DNA of 64,000 bases from Verrucomicrobiota bacterium (GTDB lineage: Bacteria; Verrucomicrobiota; Verrucomicrobiia; Opitutales; Opitutaceae), in NCBI GenBank assembly GCA_023399155.1, contig JAEWQP010000008.1, positions 154,120 to 218,119 on the forward strand. Reading direction: 5' to 3'. Shown piece after piece: positions 1 through 8,368 of the stretch. The notes below the pieces were generated by a model, which did no database searches, was not told where the DNA came from, and saw only the letters and a program-made list of their open reading frames with translations. The translations under genes were made by a program, and so were the position numbers. Within the stretch, counting starts at the first letter, position 1. Each line of letters begins with the position of its first letter.

Positions 1-28
1 ACACCGGCTGCCTCGTGATCCGGCGCGG

Positions 29-487
29 CTACAGTTGCAGCTGATAACGCGTACCGCTGCCGGTGAACGCGCCCGAGGCCGGGTCTCCGTTGTCGATGAT
101 CGAATCGACGATCTGCATGACGCGCTCGTTGGCGGCCGAGGGTGTGAACTGCAGTTGCCCGCTTTCTCCAGACCATGAATACGCGCCCCCGGGTTCGACG
201 GTGTTGAGGTAGCTCCTGGAGAGATAGCCCTCCATCCCGGTCGGGATCACACCGGCGCCGGCGGCCGGCGGCCAGCCGCTGTGCTCGAACGAGTAGGCGG
301 CAAACGCGGTCTGGAACTGGCGCAGGTCGTTGGCGATTCGCGTCCCGAGTGTCCGCTCGCGCGAGTTGCGCAGGCCCACGATGGCCAGCGCCGCCAGGAG
401 GCCGATGATGGCCACGACAACCATGATCTCAACCAGGGTGAATCCCCTGGCGCTGCGAGGGTGCGACGTCACGTGTGGGCTTCCCAT
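29..487 (-). CDS. type IV pilin-like / type II secretion pseudopilin
   Basis: A 152-residue protein with a class III prepilin signal. A short basic leader ends at Gly15, and the mature part would start FTLVEIMVVVAIIGLLAAL, with the conserved Glu at mature position 5. This places it among major or minor pilins and type II secretion pseudopilins, which a prepilin peptidase processes and which assemble into periplasmic or surface fibres. The remainder is a small globular domain that I cannot assign to a subfamily. The ATG at 487 is the only sensible start. No other pilus or secretion gene is visible nearby, so it may be an orphan minor pilin. The family call is firm, the specific role unknown. 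Confidence 0.85.
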   Translation of the reverse strand: MGSPHVTSHPRSARGFTLVEIMVVVAIIGLLAALAIVGLRNSRERTLGTRIANDLRQFQTAFAAYSFEHSGWPPAAGAGVIPTGMEGYLSRSYLNTVEPGGAYSWSGESGQLQFTPSAANERVMQIVDSIIDNGDPASGAFTGSGTRYQLQL

Positions 488-531
488 CGACCGACCGTGC
501 CCGTTACGAAACCGAATCGTTGCCGGCAGGC

Positions 532-882
532 CTACTTCGCAGCGTTTTCAGTCGGACGCAGCGAGCGCACATGGGCGACCAGCGCGTCGAGTTCAGCCTC
601 CGAGAGGCGCCCGCGAAACGCCGGCATCGCCCCCTTGGGTGCCTTGATGCCATCGAGCACCGCCGCACGCACGCGCTCGTCGGTCAGGTCGGCCGACGCA
701 AGATCCCTCACGCCCATGCGCTTGGCCACGGGCGTCGCCGCCCTTCCATCCGGGCCGTGACACATCGCGCAGGAGCGCCCGAAGATGGCCGCTCCGTCGG
801 GTGCGGGAGCCGCCTGCTCCGCCGCCGCGGTGACCACTGCGCCGCTCATCAAGCCAGCCAGAAGCACGATCCGAAATACCAT
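532..882 (-). CDS. small periplasmic class I c-type cytochrome
   Basis: The 116-residue product starts with a hydrophobic signal peptide (about residues 1-21) and carries one haem c site, C38-A-M-C41-H42. Met86 in the GAMPAF segment is the likely sixth haem ligand. Size and layout fit a mono-haem electron carrier of the cytochrome c class I type. A longer upstream reading (to 990) is possible, but the ATG at 882 puts the signal peptide at the N-terminus. It lies 14 bp downstream of the methyltransferase-like gene and may be co-transcribed. Its redox partner cannot be told from this window. Confidence 0.85.
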   Translation of the reverse strand: MVFRIVLLAGLMSGAVVTAAAEQAAPAPDGAAIFGRSCAMCHGPDGRAATPVAKRMGVRDLASADLTDERVRAAVLDGIKAPKGAMPAFRGRLSEAELDALVAHVRSLRPTENAAK

Positions 883-896
883 GGCAGCACGGAATC

Positions 897-1580
897 CTAC
901 TTCACCTTGTCCGCAACATAGATGATGTGCGCGGCGCGCCTTGCGGCGGCCCAGGTGCGCGCCGGAACCGCCTCCACGGCGAACCCGCACTCCGCAAGGC
1001 GGCCGGCGAAGGCATCGTCGCGGCTCGCCGACCAGATCGCCGCACGTCCCCCGGGCTTGAGGCAGGCGGCGATCCGTCCGATGCCCGACCGCGAATACAG
1101 CGCGCGGTTGTCATCCTGCACCATGGCGACCGGACCGTTGTCTACATCGAGCAACACAACATCGAACCGTCCGGGCGACGAGGTGCGCACGAGTTGCCCG
1201 ACATCGCCGTCGACGATCTCGACCCGCGGATCGTCGAGCAGCCCACCATTCAGTGTCCGCAGGTGCGAACGGTTCCACGTCACAACCTCGGGAATGAGTT
1301 CCGCGACGACGACGCGGGCCCCGGGACCCACGCCCTCGAGCACACGCCGCAACGTGAATCCCAGGCCGAGCCCGCCGATCAGGATGCAGGGCGACGCATT
1401 GATCGCCGCGAGCGGACGGTCGACCGCGAGCTGGCCCAGCAGCGTCTCCGACGCCGTGGCGGAAGAGTCCATGAGGATCTGCCCATTGATCCGGATACAG
1501 AAGGTGTCCGCATGCGCGTGAAGCGTGAGTCGGCCGCCGCCGGGCGCGGGGGCTTCCGCGAGCTTGACATGCGGTTTCAT
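897..1580 (-). CDS. spermidine-synthase-like SAM-binding protein
   Basis: A 227-residue protein with a Rossmann methyltransferase fold of the spermidine/spermine synthase superfamily. It shows the glycine-rich nucleotide loop GGLGLGFTLRRVLE, an acidic residue after the second strand (VVVAELIPEV), the DPRVEIVDGDV segment and a LLDVDNGP motif. Many such proteins are annotated spermidine synthase but lack evidence of aminopropyl transfer, so substrate and reaction are unknown. The ATG at 1580 was chosen because homologous sequence begins there; the longer reading to 1634 adds Cys/Arg-rich residues of no obvious origin. Confidence 0.75.
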   Translation of the reverse strand: MKPHVKLAEAPAPGGGRLTLHAHADTFCIRINGQILMDSSATASETLLGQLAVDRPLAAINASPCILIGGLGLGFTLRRVLEGVGPGARVVVAELIPEVVTWNRSHLRTLNGGLLDDPRVEIVDGDVGQLVRTSSPGRFDVVLLDVDNGPVAMVQDDNRALYSRSGIGRIAACLKPGGRAAIWSASRDDAFAGRLAECGFAVEAVPARTWAAARRAAHIIYVADKVK

Positions 1581-1693
1581 GGCGCGCCTGAGACAGCGAA
1601 ATGCGAGACCACAGCGGTCACCGAGGAGACACAAAGTTCACGGAGCACGATCAAGGATAGAAACCCTCCATCCGCTGGCGAATCCCATTCGCA

Positions 1694-1762
1694 CACCGGC
1701 GAGGCGTCGGGCCGGGCTCAGGATGAACGCCGGGGGCGGCTCGGCCGGAGGCCGATCCACCC
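1694..1762. repeat. degenerate REP pair with outer word arms
   Basis: Two decayed copies of the window's REP palindrome face each other: 1694-1720 reads as the plus orientation and 1736-1762 as the minus orientation. The core GGCGAGGC...GGGCTC and its mirror GGCTCGGCCGGAGGCC are still clear, but the GTAG heads are lost. Outside the pair lie sequences built from CACAGAG-like words (about 1610-1645 and, inverted, 1762-1787), as at 22665-22937 and 42279-42434. Together they fill most of the gap between the methyltransferase-like gene and the rpsA terminator. Confidence 0.55.
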
Positions 1763-1810
1763 TGTGCCCTCGGTGACTCCTCGATGAACTCTGTCCCAAA
1801 TTCCGCCCCC

Positions 1811-1848
1811 GAAACAAAACGGGCGCCCGGATCTCTCCGGACGCCCGT
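1811..1848 (-). terminator. intrinsic terminator of rpsA
   Basis: Read on the minus strand, a GC-rich stem (ACGGGCGTCCGGA pairing with TCCGGGCGCCCGT, one mismatch) closes a GAGA loop and is followed directly by TTTTGTTT. It lies 38 bp after the rpsA stop codon. Confidence 0.85.
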
Positions 1849-1886
1849 GAAAGTATCAGGCGCGTGGTGACGCGCCTGCGATGCGA

Positions 1887-3560
1887 TTACTGCTGCGCGT
1901 CGCGATTCGTGGCCTCGTCGATGATGTCGCCGAGACGCATGAGGTCGCCGCCGTCCTTCATGTTGTCGTAGGAGGCGACTTCGGCCGCGAGCTGGTCGTT
2001 GCTGTAGCTGGCCGCCTTGATCGAGAGGCCGATGCGACGCTCGTCGCGGTCGATCTTGATCACGCGGGCGTTCACAGCCTGACCGGGCTTGAGCACGTCC
2101 TTCACCTTCTCGATGCGCTCCTCGCTGATCTGCGAGATGTGCACGAGACCGTCGATGTGGTCCTTGAGCTCCACGAAGGCGCCGAAGGAGGTGATCTTCG
2201 TGACCGTGCCCTGCACCACGTCGCCGATACGGAAGTAACGGTCGATGTCGGTCCACGGGTCGTTGGCGAGCTGCTTCATGCCGAGCGAAATCCGCTGCTG
2301 CTGCGGATCCACGTCGAGCACGATGGCGTCGATCTCGTCGCCCTTCTTGAGCACTTCGCTCGGGTGGTTGACCTTGCGGGTCCACGACATGTCGGAGATG
2401 TGGACCATGCCGTCGATGCCTTCCTCGAGTTCGACGAAGGCGCCGTAGGTCGTGATGTTGCGGACCTTGCCGCGGACGTGCGCGCCCACCGGGTAGTTGT
2501 GGCGGACCATGTCCCACGGGTTGGGCTCGAGCTGGCGCATGCCGAGGGAGATCTTCTGCTCCTCCTTGTTGATGCCGAGGACCACCGCGTCCACCTCGTC
2601 GCCGACCTTGAGGATGTCGGACGGCTTGGCGATGCGCTTGGTCCAGGACATCTCGGAGACGTGCACGAGGCCTTCCACGCCTTCGGCGATCTCGACGAAC
2701 GCGCCATAGGGCACGAGGTTGACCACCTTGCCGCGGACCTTGGCGCCGACCGGGAACTGGCGGTCGATCTCGTCCCAGGGATTCTTGCGGGTCTGCTTGA
2801 GGCCGAGGGAGACGCGCTCCTTCTCACGGTTGACCTCAATGACCATGACATCCACTTCCTCGCCCTGCTTGAGGATCTCGCTCGGGTGCGAGACGCGGCC
2901 CCAGGACATGTCGGTGATGTGGAGGAGGCCGTCCATGCCGTCGAGGTCGATGAACGCACCGAAGTCGGTGATGTTCTTGACCGTGCCGCGGATGATCTGG
3001 CCGGGGGCGATGCGCTCGAGGAGGGCGCGGCGCTTGTTCGTGCGCTGCTCCTCGATCAGCTCGCGACGGGAGAGGACGATGTTTTTGCGGTCCTGGTTGA
3101 TCTTGAGGACCTTGAAGTCGTAGGTCTGGCCGACGTACTGATCGAGGTTCTTCGGGGGCTGCACGTCGACGTGCGAGGCCGGGAGGAACGAATCGACTCC
3201 GATGCTCACGATGAGGCCACCCTTGACCTTGGAGCGGACACGGCCCGCGACAATCGAGCCTTCGGAGCACTTCTGGAGGATGTTCTCCCAGTTCTTCTTC
3301 TGCTGCGCCTTGTCGTAGGAAAGGATCGGGTTGCCCTGCTTGTCCTCGAGCTTCTCGAGGTAGACATCGATCGAGGAACCGATCTGCAGTTCGCCGAGGT
3401 CAACGAACTCGACGGCGGGAATCACGCCTTCGGCTTTGCCGCCGATATCGACGACGACTTCGTTCTGACGGATTTCCGTGATGGTGCCCGAGATGATGGA
3501 GCCTTCCTTCAGTTTCTCGAAGGAGCTCTGCGCGAGCAGTTCTTGCATGGCTGAACTCAT
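1887..3560 (-). CDS. rpsA: 30S ribosomal protein S1
   Basis: 557 residues, the usual size for a six-domain S1. Six consecutive S1/OB-type RNA-binding domains can be followed through recurring segments such as GxVxNITDFGAFIDLDGxDGLLHITDMSW and GAFVELxxxIDGLVHISxxS, starting near residue 20 and ending near 520. The protein brings mRNA to the 30S subunit, especially messages with weak Shine-Dalgarno sequences, which are common here. The ATG at 3560 is used; Met5 (3548) is an alternative. The gene has its own terminator and a 658-bp upstream gap shared with the divergent Arg/Gly-rich gene. Confidence 0.97.
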   Translation of the reverse strand: MSSAMQELLAQSSFEKLKEGSIISGTITEIRQNEVVVDIGGKAEGVIPAVEFVDLGELQIGSSIDVYLEKLEDKQGNPILSYDKAQQKKNWENILQKCSEGSIVAGRVRSKVKGGLIVSIGVDSFLPASHVDVQPPKNLDQYVGQTYDFKVLKINQDRKNIVLSRRELIEEQRTNKRRALLERIAPGQIIRGTVKNITDFGAFIDLDGMDGLLHITDMSWGRVSHPSEILKQGEEVDVMVIEVNREKERVSLGLKQTRKNPWDEIDRQFPVGAKVRGKVVNLVPYGAFVEIAEGVEGLVHVSEMSWTKRIAKPSDILKVGDEVDAVVLGINKEEQKISLGMRQLEPNPWDMVRHNYPVGAHVRGKVRNITTYGAFVELEEGIDGMVHISDMSWTRKVNHPSEVLKKGDEIDAIVLDVDPQQQRISLGMKQLANDPWTDIDRYFRIGDVVQGTVTKITSFGAFVELKDHIDGLVHISQISEERIEKVKDVLKPGQAVNARVIKIDRDERRIGLSIKAASYSNDQLAAEVASYDNMKDGGDLMRLGDIIDEATNRDAQQ

Positions 3561-3826
3561 AACAACAAAGGCCGACGTCCGGGCTCTGCTTCCGTATCCG
3601 GGACTTCGACCGTGGAGGTGCGGTGACCAGCACGAGGCCGGGCCGCAGTGTTGTGGTTACTGACTAATGGATCGGACTGAAGCGGGGCGGCTCCGATCCC
3701 CAGGAAATGCCGCAAGAGGGTCAGGCTCTCTTCGGGTAGAATCGGGAGCAAGGGGAAAAACGCACTTCGCACCCCGAATCGCGCCTTCCCCCACGTCGGC
3801 GCTCGCCCCACAAAACTCGGTCCCTG

Positions 3827-3923
3827 CCACAACGGTGTAACGACCGTTACATCCTGACGGCAACCGGCACTGCCCTGCGCCTGACCACAACGGTGTAACG
3901 GTCGTTACAGCGTTGTGGTCAGG
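3827..3923. repeat. two copies of a palindromic box, second copy nested in a larger inverted repeat
   Basis: A 24-bp unit occurs at 3827-3850 and 3885-3908, containing the boxes GTAACGACCGTTAC (3837-3850) and GTAACGGTCGTTAC (3895-3908), which are reverse complements of each other. The second box is enclosed by a perfect 13-bp inverted repeat, CCTGACCACAACG at 3880-3892 and CGTTGTGGTCAGG at 3911-3923. They lie in the 3561-4218 gap between divergent rpsA and the 4219 gene. I see no other gene in that gap. The layout suits a dimeric regulator's operator pair or a small mobile element. Confidence 0.6.
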
Positions 3924-4218
3924 CCGGGAAGCGTCCGAGTGGCGATGTCGTGGGGCGCCGGCGGTTACCGCGGCGATTGGACGAGCGGGGGGCGGCTCCC
4001 AGGCGGGGCGGAGTTCGTCGTCCGCGGACGTGGTCCGAAACCGCACCGTCTCTTCCGGCGCGGGTCCCAATTTGATGTTGCTCGCCCTAGATACGCGAAA
4101 ATACCGTATCCACACTGGTCGGCCGGCGCCCCGCCGCTCCTGGCGGCCCGGTCCCACTTGGGCTGCGACGCTAACCGTCTCACCCGTTGCGCCCCGAACA
4201 CACACAGCAGACACGTCA

Positions 4219-5319
4219 ATGAACGAAGAGAATACCGCGGCGTCGCCGAGCGACGCCCCTGCCAGCGCTCAAACGCCGGCCGCCGCCCCGACCCCAGAAC
4301 CGACACCCGCCCCCGCAGCACCCGCCGCCTCCGCGCCCAGTAGCAGCACGCGTTCGACTTCGCGTTTCTACTCGCGCTTTGGCCGCAACCCCGGCGCGGC
4401 TCCCGCCGCCGCCCAGCAGGCCTCCTCCGGGTCCAGCCTGCTCACCGAAGGCCTGACTCCCGAACAGGCCGTCAACCTGAAGGATAACCTCCCTGTGCGC
4501 GCCACCGCTGGCGCCATGGCCGACGCCTACCAGCCCGGCGAAGGCTCCGAAGGAGGCGAACGCCGTTACGGCCGCGAACGCTCCTCACGCTACGAGCAGG
4601 GCGGCGAACGCGGTGAACGAGGCGAGCGCTACGGTCGTGGCCGCGACCGCGGCGATCGCGGCGACCGGGGTCGGGATCGCGACCGCCCGGCTCGTTATGA
4701 ATCCGCGGATCGCCCCCGTCGGGAGGATCGGCCGGCCGAGGTCGGAGCCGCTCCGATGACCGACGCTCCGGTGCCACCCGTAGCCGAGTCCGTGCCCGTG
4801 GAACCCTCCGTGGAGGCCACGATCACGCCGACTGCGGCCACGGCCCCGATCGCACCGGTGACCCCGGAGGCTCCGCGCCGCGTCCGCTTCGAGGATCACA
4901 ATCCCGACGAAACGCGCCGCACCGTTCAGGAGTTCCGTCCCTCCCGCGATCGCAGCTATGCCGAGGAGGCCGGCCGCGCCCGCCGCGAGCAGGAATCCCG
5001 CAAGGAACCGCCCGCAGCCCAGAAGACTTCGGGCCTATTCGGTTGGATGAAATCGATCCTTGGCTCGAAGCCCGAGGAAACGGCCGCACCTGAAGTCCGC
5101 GAACACGGCCGCTCGGACCGGGGTGGCCCGGCGCGCGGCCAGCAACACGATCGCGGCCCACGTCGCGATCGCCCGCAAGGTGCCGGCCCGCAGGGCGGCG
5201 CAGGCGGCGAGGGTGGCGAAGGCGGTGGCCGCAGGCGGCGCCGTCGTCGCGGTGGTCGAAACCGCAATCGCGGCGAAGGCGGTGGCGAGCGTGGGGGCGA
5301 ATCCCGCGGCGAGGGCTGA
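4219..5319 (+). CDS. low-complexity Arg/Gly-rich protein of unknown function
   Basis: A 366-residue protein with strongly biased composition. It has an Ala/Pro-rich N-terminus (residues 1-55), a segment with a predicted structured stretch around LLTEGLTPEQAVNLKDNLPVRA, a long region of Arg/Asp/Gly/Glu repeats (GERGERYGRGRDRGDRGDRG type), an Ala/Pro/Thr linker, a short hydrophobic motif SGLFGWMKSILG, and a C-terminus rich in RRRRRRGGRNRNRG. RGG/RG-rich tails typically bind RNA and drive condensation in other proteins, which suggests RNA binding, but I do not recognise the family. The ATG at 4219 lies just after the upstream gap; the reading frame is open further upstream but the composition changes there. 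A terminator follows. Confidence 0.7.
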   Translation: MNEENTAASPSDAPASAQTPAAAPTPEPTPAPAAPAASAPSSSTRSTSRFYSRFGRNPGAAPAAAQQASSGSSLLTEGLTPEQAVNLKDNLPVRATAGAMADAYQPGEGSEGGERRYGRERSSRYEQGGERGERGERYGRGRDRGDRGDRGRDRDRPARYESADRPRREDRPAEVGAAPMTDAPVPPVAESVPVEPSVEATITPTAATAPIAPVTPEAPRRVRFEDHNPDETRRTVQEFRPSRDRSYAEEAGRARREQESRKEPPAAQKTSGLFGWMKSILGSKPEETAAPEVREHGRSDRGGPARGQQHDRGPRRDRPQGAGPQGGAGGEGGEGGGRRRRRRRGGRNRNRGEGGGERGGESRGEG

Positions 5320-5364
5320 TCGCCCCGCGCGCCCGTCGCACCGCGACTCGACCTTCAGTCCAAG

Positions 5365-5394
5365 AAACCCGGGCCCGACGCCCGGGTTTTTTGT
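5365..5394 (+). terminator. intrinsic terminator after the Arg/Gly-rich gene
   Basis: The stem CCCGGGC / GCCCGGG (5368-5386, loop about 5 nt) is followed by TTTTTT and a further TTG. It lies between the stop at 5319 and murA at 5432, so murA probably has its own promoter or relies on read-through. Confidence 0.85.
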
Positions 5395-5431
5395 TGCCTG
5401 ACAACTTTGGCGACTCGCACGCTGCGCCACC

Positions 5432-6736
5432 ATGGATGTCTTCCGCATCAACGGCGGCCGCGCCCTCCGCGGCACCGTGCATGCCCGCGGCGCGAAGAAC
5501 GCCGCACTCCCGATTTTCGCCGCCGCATTGCTCACCGACGAACCGGTGACGATCACCAACGTGCCCGACCTGAGCGACCTGCGCTTCATGGCCGATATCA
5601 TCCGCCATCTCGGGGCCGAAGCGGAAAGGATCGCCCCCGACACCTGGCGCATCCGCGCGGCTACGCTCACCAACCGCGCGCCCTACGACCTCGTGCGCAA
5701 GATGCGCGCCTCGGTCTGCCTGATGGGCCCGCTCCTGGCCCGCCTGCGCTCAGCCATCGTCTCCATCCCCGGCGGCTGTGTCATCGGTCCCCGCCCGATC
5801 GACCTGCACCTGAAGGGATTCACCGGGCTGGGCTGCAGCGTGTCGGTCGAAGGTGGATACGTCCACCTTGACGGCCGGCACCTCCGCGGCGCCGACGTGT
5901 TCCTCGGCGGCCGCCATGGGTCGACCGCCCTCGGCACAGCCAACGTCGTCATGGCCGCCACCCTCGCCCCGGGCGTGACGCGCCTCGAAAGCGCGGCCTG
6001 CGAACCGGAGATCGTCGATCTCTGCGAGATGCTGGTGGCGATGGGCGCCCGGATCCGCGGGATCGGCAGCCACGCGCTCGAAATCGAGGGTGTCGAACGG
6101 CTCCACGGCGTCACGCACCGCGTGATCCCGGACCGCATCGAGGCCGGCACGTACATCCTCGCGGGAGCGATCACGGGCGGCGACGTCACGGTCGAGGGCG
6201 CGATCCCCGGGCATCTCGCGGCCCTGCTCGACAAGCTGCGTGAGTCCGGCGTGCCGGTGGAAACCCCGTCCGCCACGTCGCTGCGCGTGCGCGGCGATCG
6301 TCCCCACCGGCGCCAGCCCGTCGACGTGATCACGATGCCGCACCCGGGATTCGCCACCGACCTCCAGGCGCAGATGTGCGCCCTGCTCGCCGTCACCCCG
6401 GGGTTGAGCATCATCACCGAAAAGGTGTTTCCGAACCGCTTCATGCACGTGCCGGAGTTGCAGCGCATGGGTGCCGACATCGCGATCGAGGGCGCCAGCG
6501 CCATCATCAAGGGCCAGGATCGCCTCTCCGGTGCACCCGTCATGGCCAGCGACCTGCGGGCGTCGGCCGCGCTCGTCCTCGCCGCCCTCGCTGCGCGAGG
6601 GGAATCGTGGATACAGCGCGTCTACCATATCGACCGCGGCTACGATCGCATCGACGTGCAGCTGCGTTCCCTCGGGGCCGAGATCGATCGGCTTCCGGCC
6701 GAACAGATGCCGAAGCACCTCGAATCGGGCGAGTGA
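5432..6736 (+). CDS. murA: UDP-N-acetylglucosamine 1-carboxyvinyltransferase
   Basis: Cytoplasmic enzyme of the first committed step of peptidoglycan synthesis, transferring enolpyruvate from PEP to UDP-GlcNAc. The 434-residue product has the family length. Lys22-Asn23 (GAKNAALP), the Arg92 segment (KMRASVCLMGPLLARL) and the catalytic cysteine Cys116 in the loop IPGGCVIGPRPIDLH are all present; a Cys here predicts fosfomycin sensitivity of the enzyme. The late motif PGFATDLQAQ and the EKVFPNRFMHVPEL segment are also typical. ATG at 5432. Isolated from other mur genes in this window. Confidence 0.97.
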   Translation: MDVFRINGGRALRGTVHARGAKNAALPIFAAALLTDEPVTITNVPDLSDLRFMADIIRHLGAEAERIAPDTWRIRAATLTNRAPYDLVRKMRASVCLMGPLLARLRSAIVSIPGGCVIGPRPIDLHLKGFTGLGCSVSVEGGYVHLDGRHLRGADVFLGGRHGSTALGTANVVMAATLAPGVTRLESAACEPEIVDLCEMLVAMGARIRGIGSHALEIEGVERLHGVTHRVIPDRIEAGTYILAGAITGGDVTVEGAIPGHLAALLDKLRESGVPVETPSATSLRVRGDRPHRRQPVDVITMPHPGFATDLQAQMCALLAVTPGLSIITEKVFPNRFMHVPELQRMGADIAIEGASAIIKGQDRLSGAPVMASDLRASAALVLAALAARGESWIQRVYHIDRGYDRIDVQLRSLGAEIDRLPAEQMPKHLESGE

Positions 6737-6752
6737 GCCCCCGCACGGCGTC

Positions 6753-6807
6753 GTGACCTCCGCCGCTACTGATGCGACGAGCTAACTGATGCAGCGGCCG
6801 AGGTCAC
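6753..6807. other. large stem-loop downstream of murA
   Basis: Arms GTGACCTCCGCCGCT (6753-6767) and AGCGGCCGAGGTCAC (6793-6807) pair over 15 bp with one mismatch. The loop contains the word ACTGATGC twice. There is no U-tract, so it may stabilise the murA 3' end rather than terminate. In the rest of the 376-bp gap to 7113 I see only short open frames (for example 6925-7113, which ends at the kinase start) without family resemblance. Confidence 0.45.
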
Positions 6808-7112
6808 GAAGCCCGGAAGGCATCTTCAAGGCAAACCGCGTTCCATCTCACATCCCTCTCTCTCCGGTGTTTGCCACCACCCATCACGGGCCACCGCCGT
6901 TCATCCGAATGAACCCTACCAGCGATGACAACTGTGCTCGCTTGGCCGTCGCATGAACGACATCGCGGCTTCGACCGCCGCGGCGTTTTCCCAGATGGAT
7001 GCCAGCGCCTGCGCGAGTATAGCCCGCGCCATTTCATCATGCTTGACGACCTCGATTGGATGCTGACGCAGATGGACGCCTTCCTCGGCCAACCGATGGC
7101 GGCCACCCCCTG

Positions 7113-8225
7113 ATGGGAAGGACCGGTCCAGGCGACACTTCGGGCCGCTCGCGATCCTGGACGATCGCCTACTGGTTCTGCCAGGTGGCCGGCTGGGGCG
7201 CATACACCGCCATGGGTCTGGCCATGGTGCTACCCCAGACGGGCCCGCAACCCGTGGTCTTGGGCGGCTACGGTCTTTTCTTCGGCTACAGCATCGCGTT
7301 GACCCACGGGCTGCGCCTCCTCATCCGGCGCCGGGAGTGGCTCACCCTGCCTCCCGGCCGCGCGATCGTAAGGCTGGCTGCGGCCGCGATCGCCGTCGGA
7401 ACGATCCAGGCGTCACTCATCATCCTGGTTCAAGCCCTCTGGCAGTGGACCTCGCCGTTCGCCGGGCAGGGTCGGTTCTTCCTGCTCATGCTTTTGAATA
7501 CGACGACAGCCACGCTCGGGTGGACCGCGCTCTACACGGGAGTCGCCTCGCTCCTGCGTGCGCGCCGGGCGCGCCACGACGCCATGGTCCTCGAACTCGA
7601 TATGCGCGAAGCCCGTCTCAAGGCGCTCGAAGCCCAGATCGGACCCCATTTCCTATTCAACTGCCTCAACAGCCTCCGCGGCATGATCATCGAAAATCCC
7701 GCGCAGGCGCAGGACATGGTCACACGCCTGGCCAGCATCCTGCGGCACAACCTCACACGCAGCGCCGCGCCCACCGAGCCCCTCGGCGAGCAGGTCGAGT
7801 TCACCGCCGATTACCTCGCCCTCGAGTCCGCCCGTTTTGAGGAGCGCCTGCGAACGCGCTTCGAGATCGAACCCGCGACGCGCTCCTTTCCCCTACCCGC
7901 GATGCTCCTGCAGACCCTGGTGGAGAACGCGATCAAGCACGGCATCTCGCATCTGCCGGAAGGAGGCGATGTGATCGTGCGTTCGCGCGTGGCGACCCAC
8001 CAACTGATCGTGGAGGTGGAAAACACCGGCCGGCTCACCGTCTCGCCCGCAGGCTCGACCCGCGTCGGGCTCACCAATCTGCGCGAACGACTTCGCGTGC
8101 TGTACGGGCCCGCCGCCTCGCTCGACTTGGGCGAGACTCCCCACGGCACGGTCCGGGCGACGGTGCGGCTTCCCTACTCCGCAGCGCGGCTGGGTGCGAA
8201 GGCGGCAACAGCGACGCTCGCGTGA
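7113..8225 (+). CDS. LytS/YehU-type sensor histidine kinase
   Basis: A 370-residue inner-membrane kinase. Four hydrophobic segments (roughly 18-40, 48-70, 87-110, 120-148) are followed by a short coiled linker and the His_kinase domain, with phospho-acceptor His179 in EAQIGPHFLFNCLNSL, an N-box (LVENAIKHGI) and a C-terminal ATP-binding domain. No periplasmic sensor domain is visible, so the signal is probably sensed in the membrane, as in the 5TM/Yeh types. The ATG at 7113 was chosen because the frame upstream is unrelated in composition. It pairs with the LytTR regulator at 9182, with a membrane protein encoded between them. Confidence 0.9.
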   Translation: MGRTGPGDTSGRSRSWTIAYWFCQVAGWGAYTAMGLAMVLPQTGPQPVVLGGYGLFFGYSIALTHGLRLLIRRREWLTLPPGRAIVRLAAAAIAVGTIQASLIILVQALWQWTSPFAGQGRFFLLMLLNTTTATLGWTALYTGVASLLRARRARHDAMVLELDMREARLKALEAQIGPHFLFNCLNSLRGMIIENPAQAQDMVTRLASILRHNLTRSAAPTEPLGEQVEFTADYLALESARFEERLRTRFEIEPATRSFPLPAMLLQTLVENAIKHGISHLPEGGDVIVRSRVATHQLIVEVENTGRLTVSPAGSTRVGLTNLRERLRVLYGPAASLDLGETPHGTVRATVRLPYSAARLGAKAATATLA

Positions 8226-8291
8226 TGGGCCGTTCTCCCGGCTCGACCACGTGGTGTTCAGCCAGCCAGCCCGTTCCCAGGTCCGCCCTTC

Positions 8292-8333
8292 GGCGCCGCT
8301 CATCCGTCGTTGGCGCCGCTCATCCGATTGTTT
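8292..8333 (+). promoter_or_regulatory. 15-bp direct repeat next to a -35-like box, candidate LytTR site
   Basis: GGCGCCGCTCATCCG occurs at 8292-8306 and again, identically, at 8312-8326, a 20-bp period that puts both copies on the same face of the helix. A TTGTTT hexamer (8328-8333) follows immediately. LytTR-domain regulators bind pairs of direct repeats about two turns apart just upstream of the -35 element, and a LytTR regulator is encoded 850 bp downstream. The binding itself is inference; the repeat is plain. Confidence 0.5.
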
Positions 8334-8368
8334 CCACGCCGCTGCACCCGGGATGACTGACTCGCCGC

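Noticed and set aside
1881..3554. A 557-residue plus-strand open frame opposite rpsA
   Set aside because: It is the antisense shadow of S1, with Asp/Leu/Val-rich sequence and no homology; the minus strand has six S1 domains.
6954..7112. Short open frames just before the LytS-type kinase
   Set aside because: Two overlapping frames of about 37 and 62 codons have no family resemblance; not enough to call a gene.
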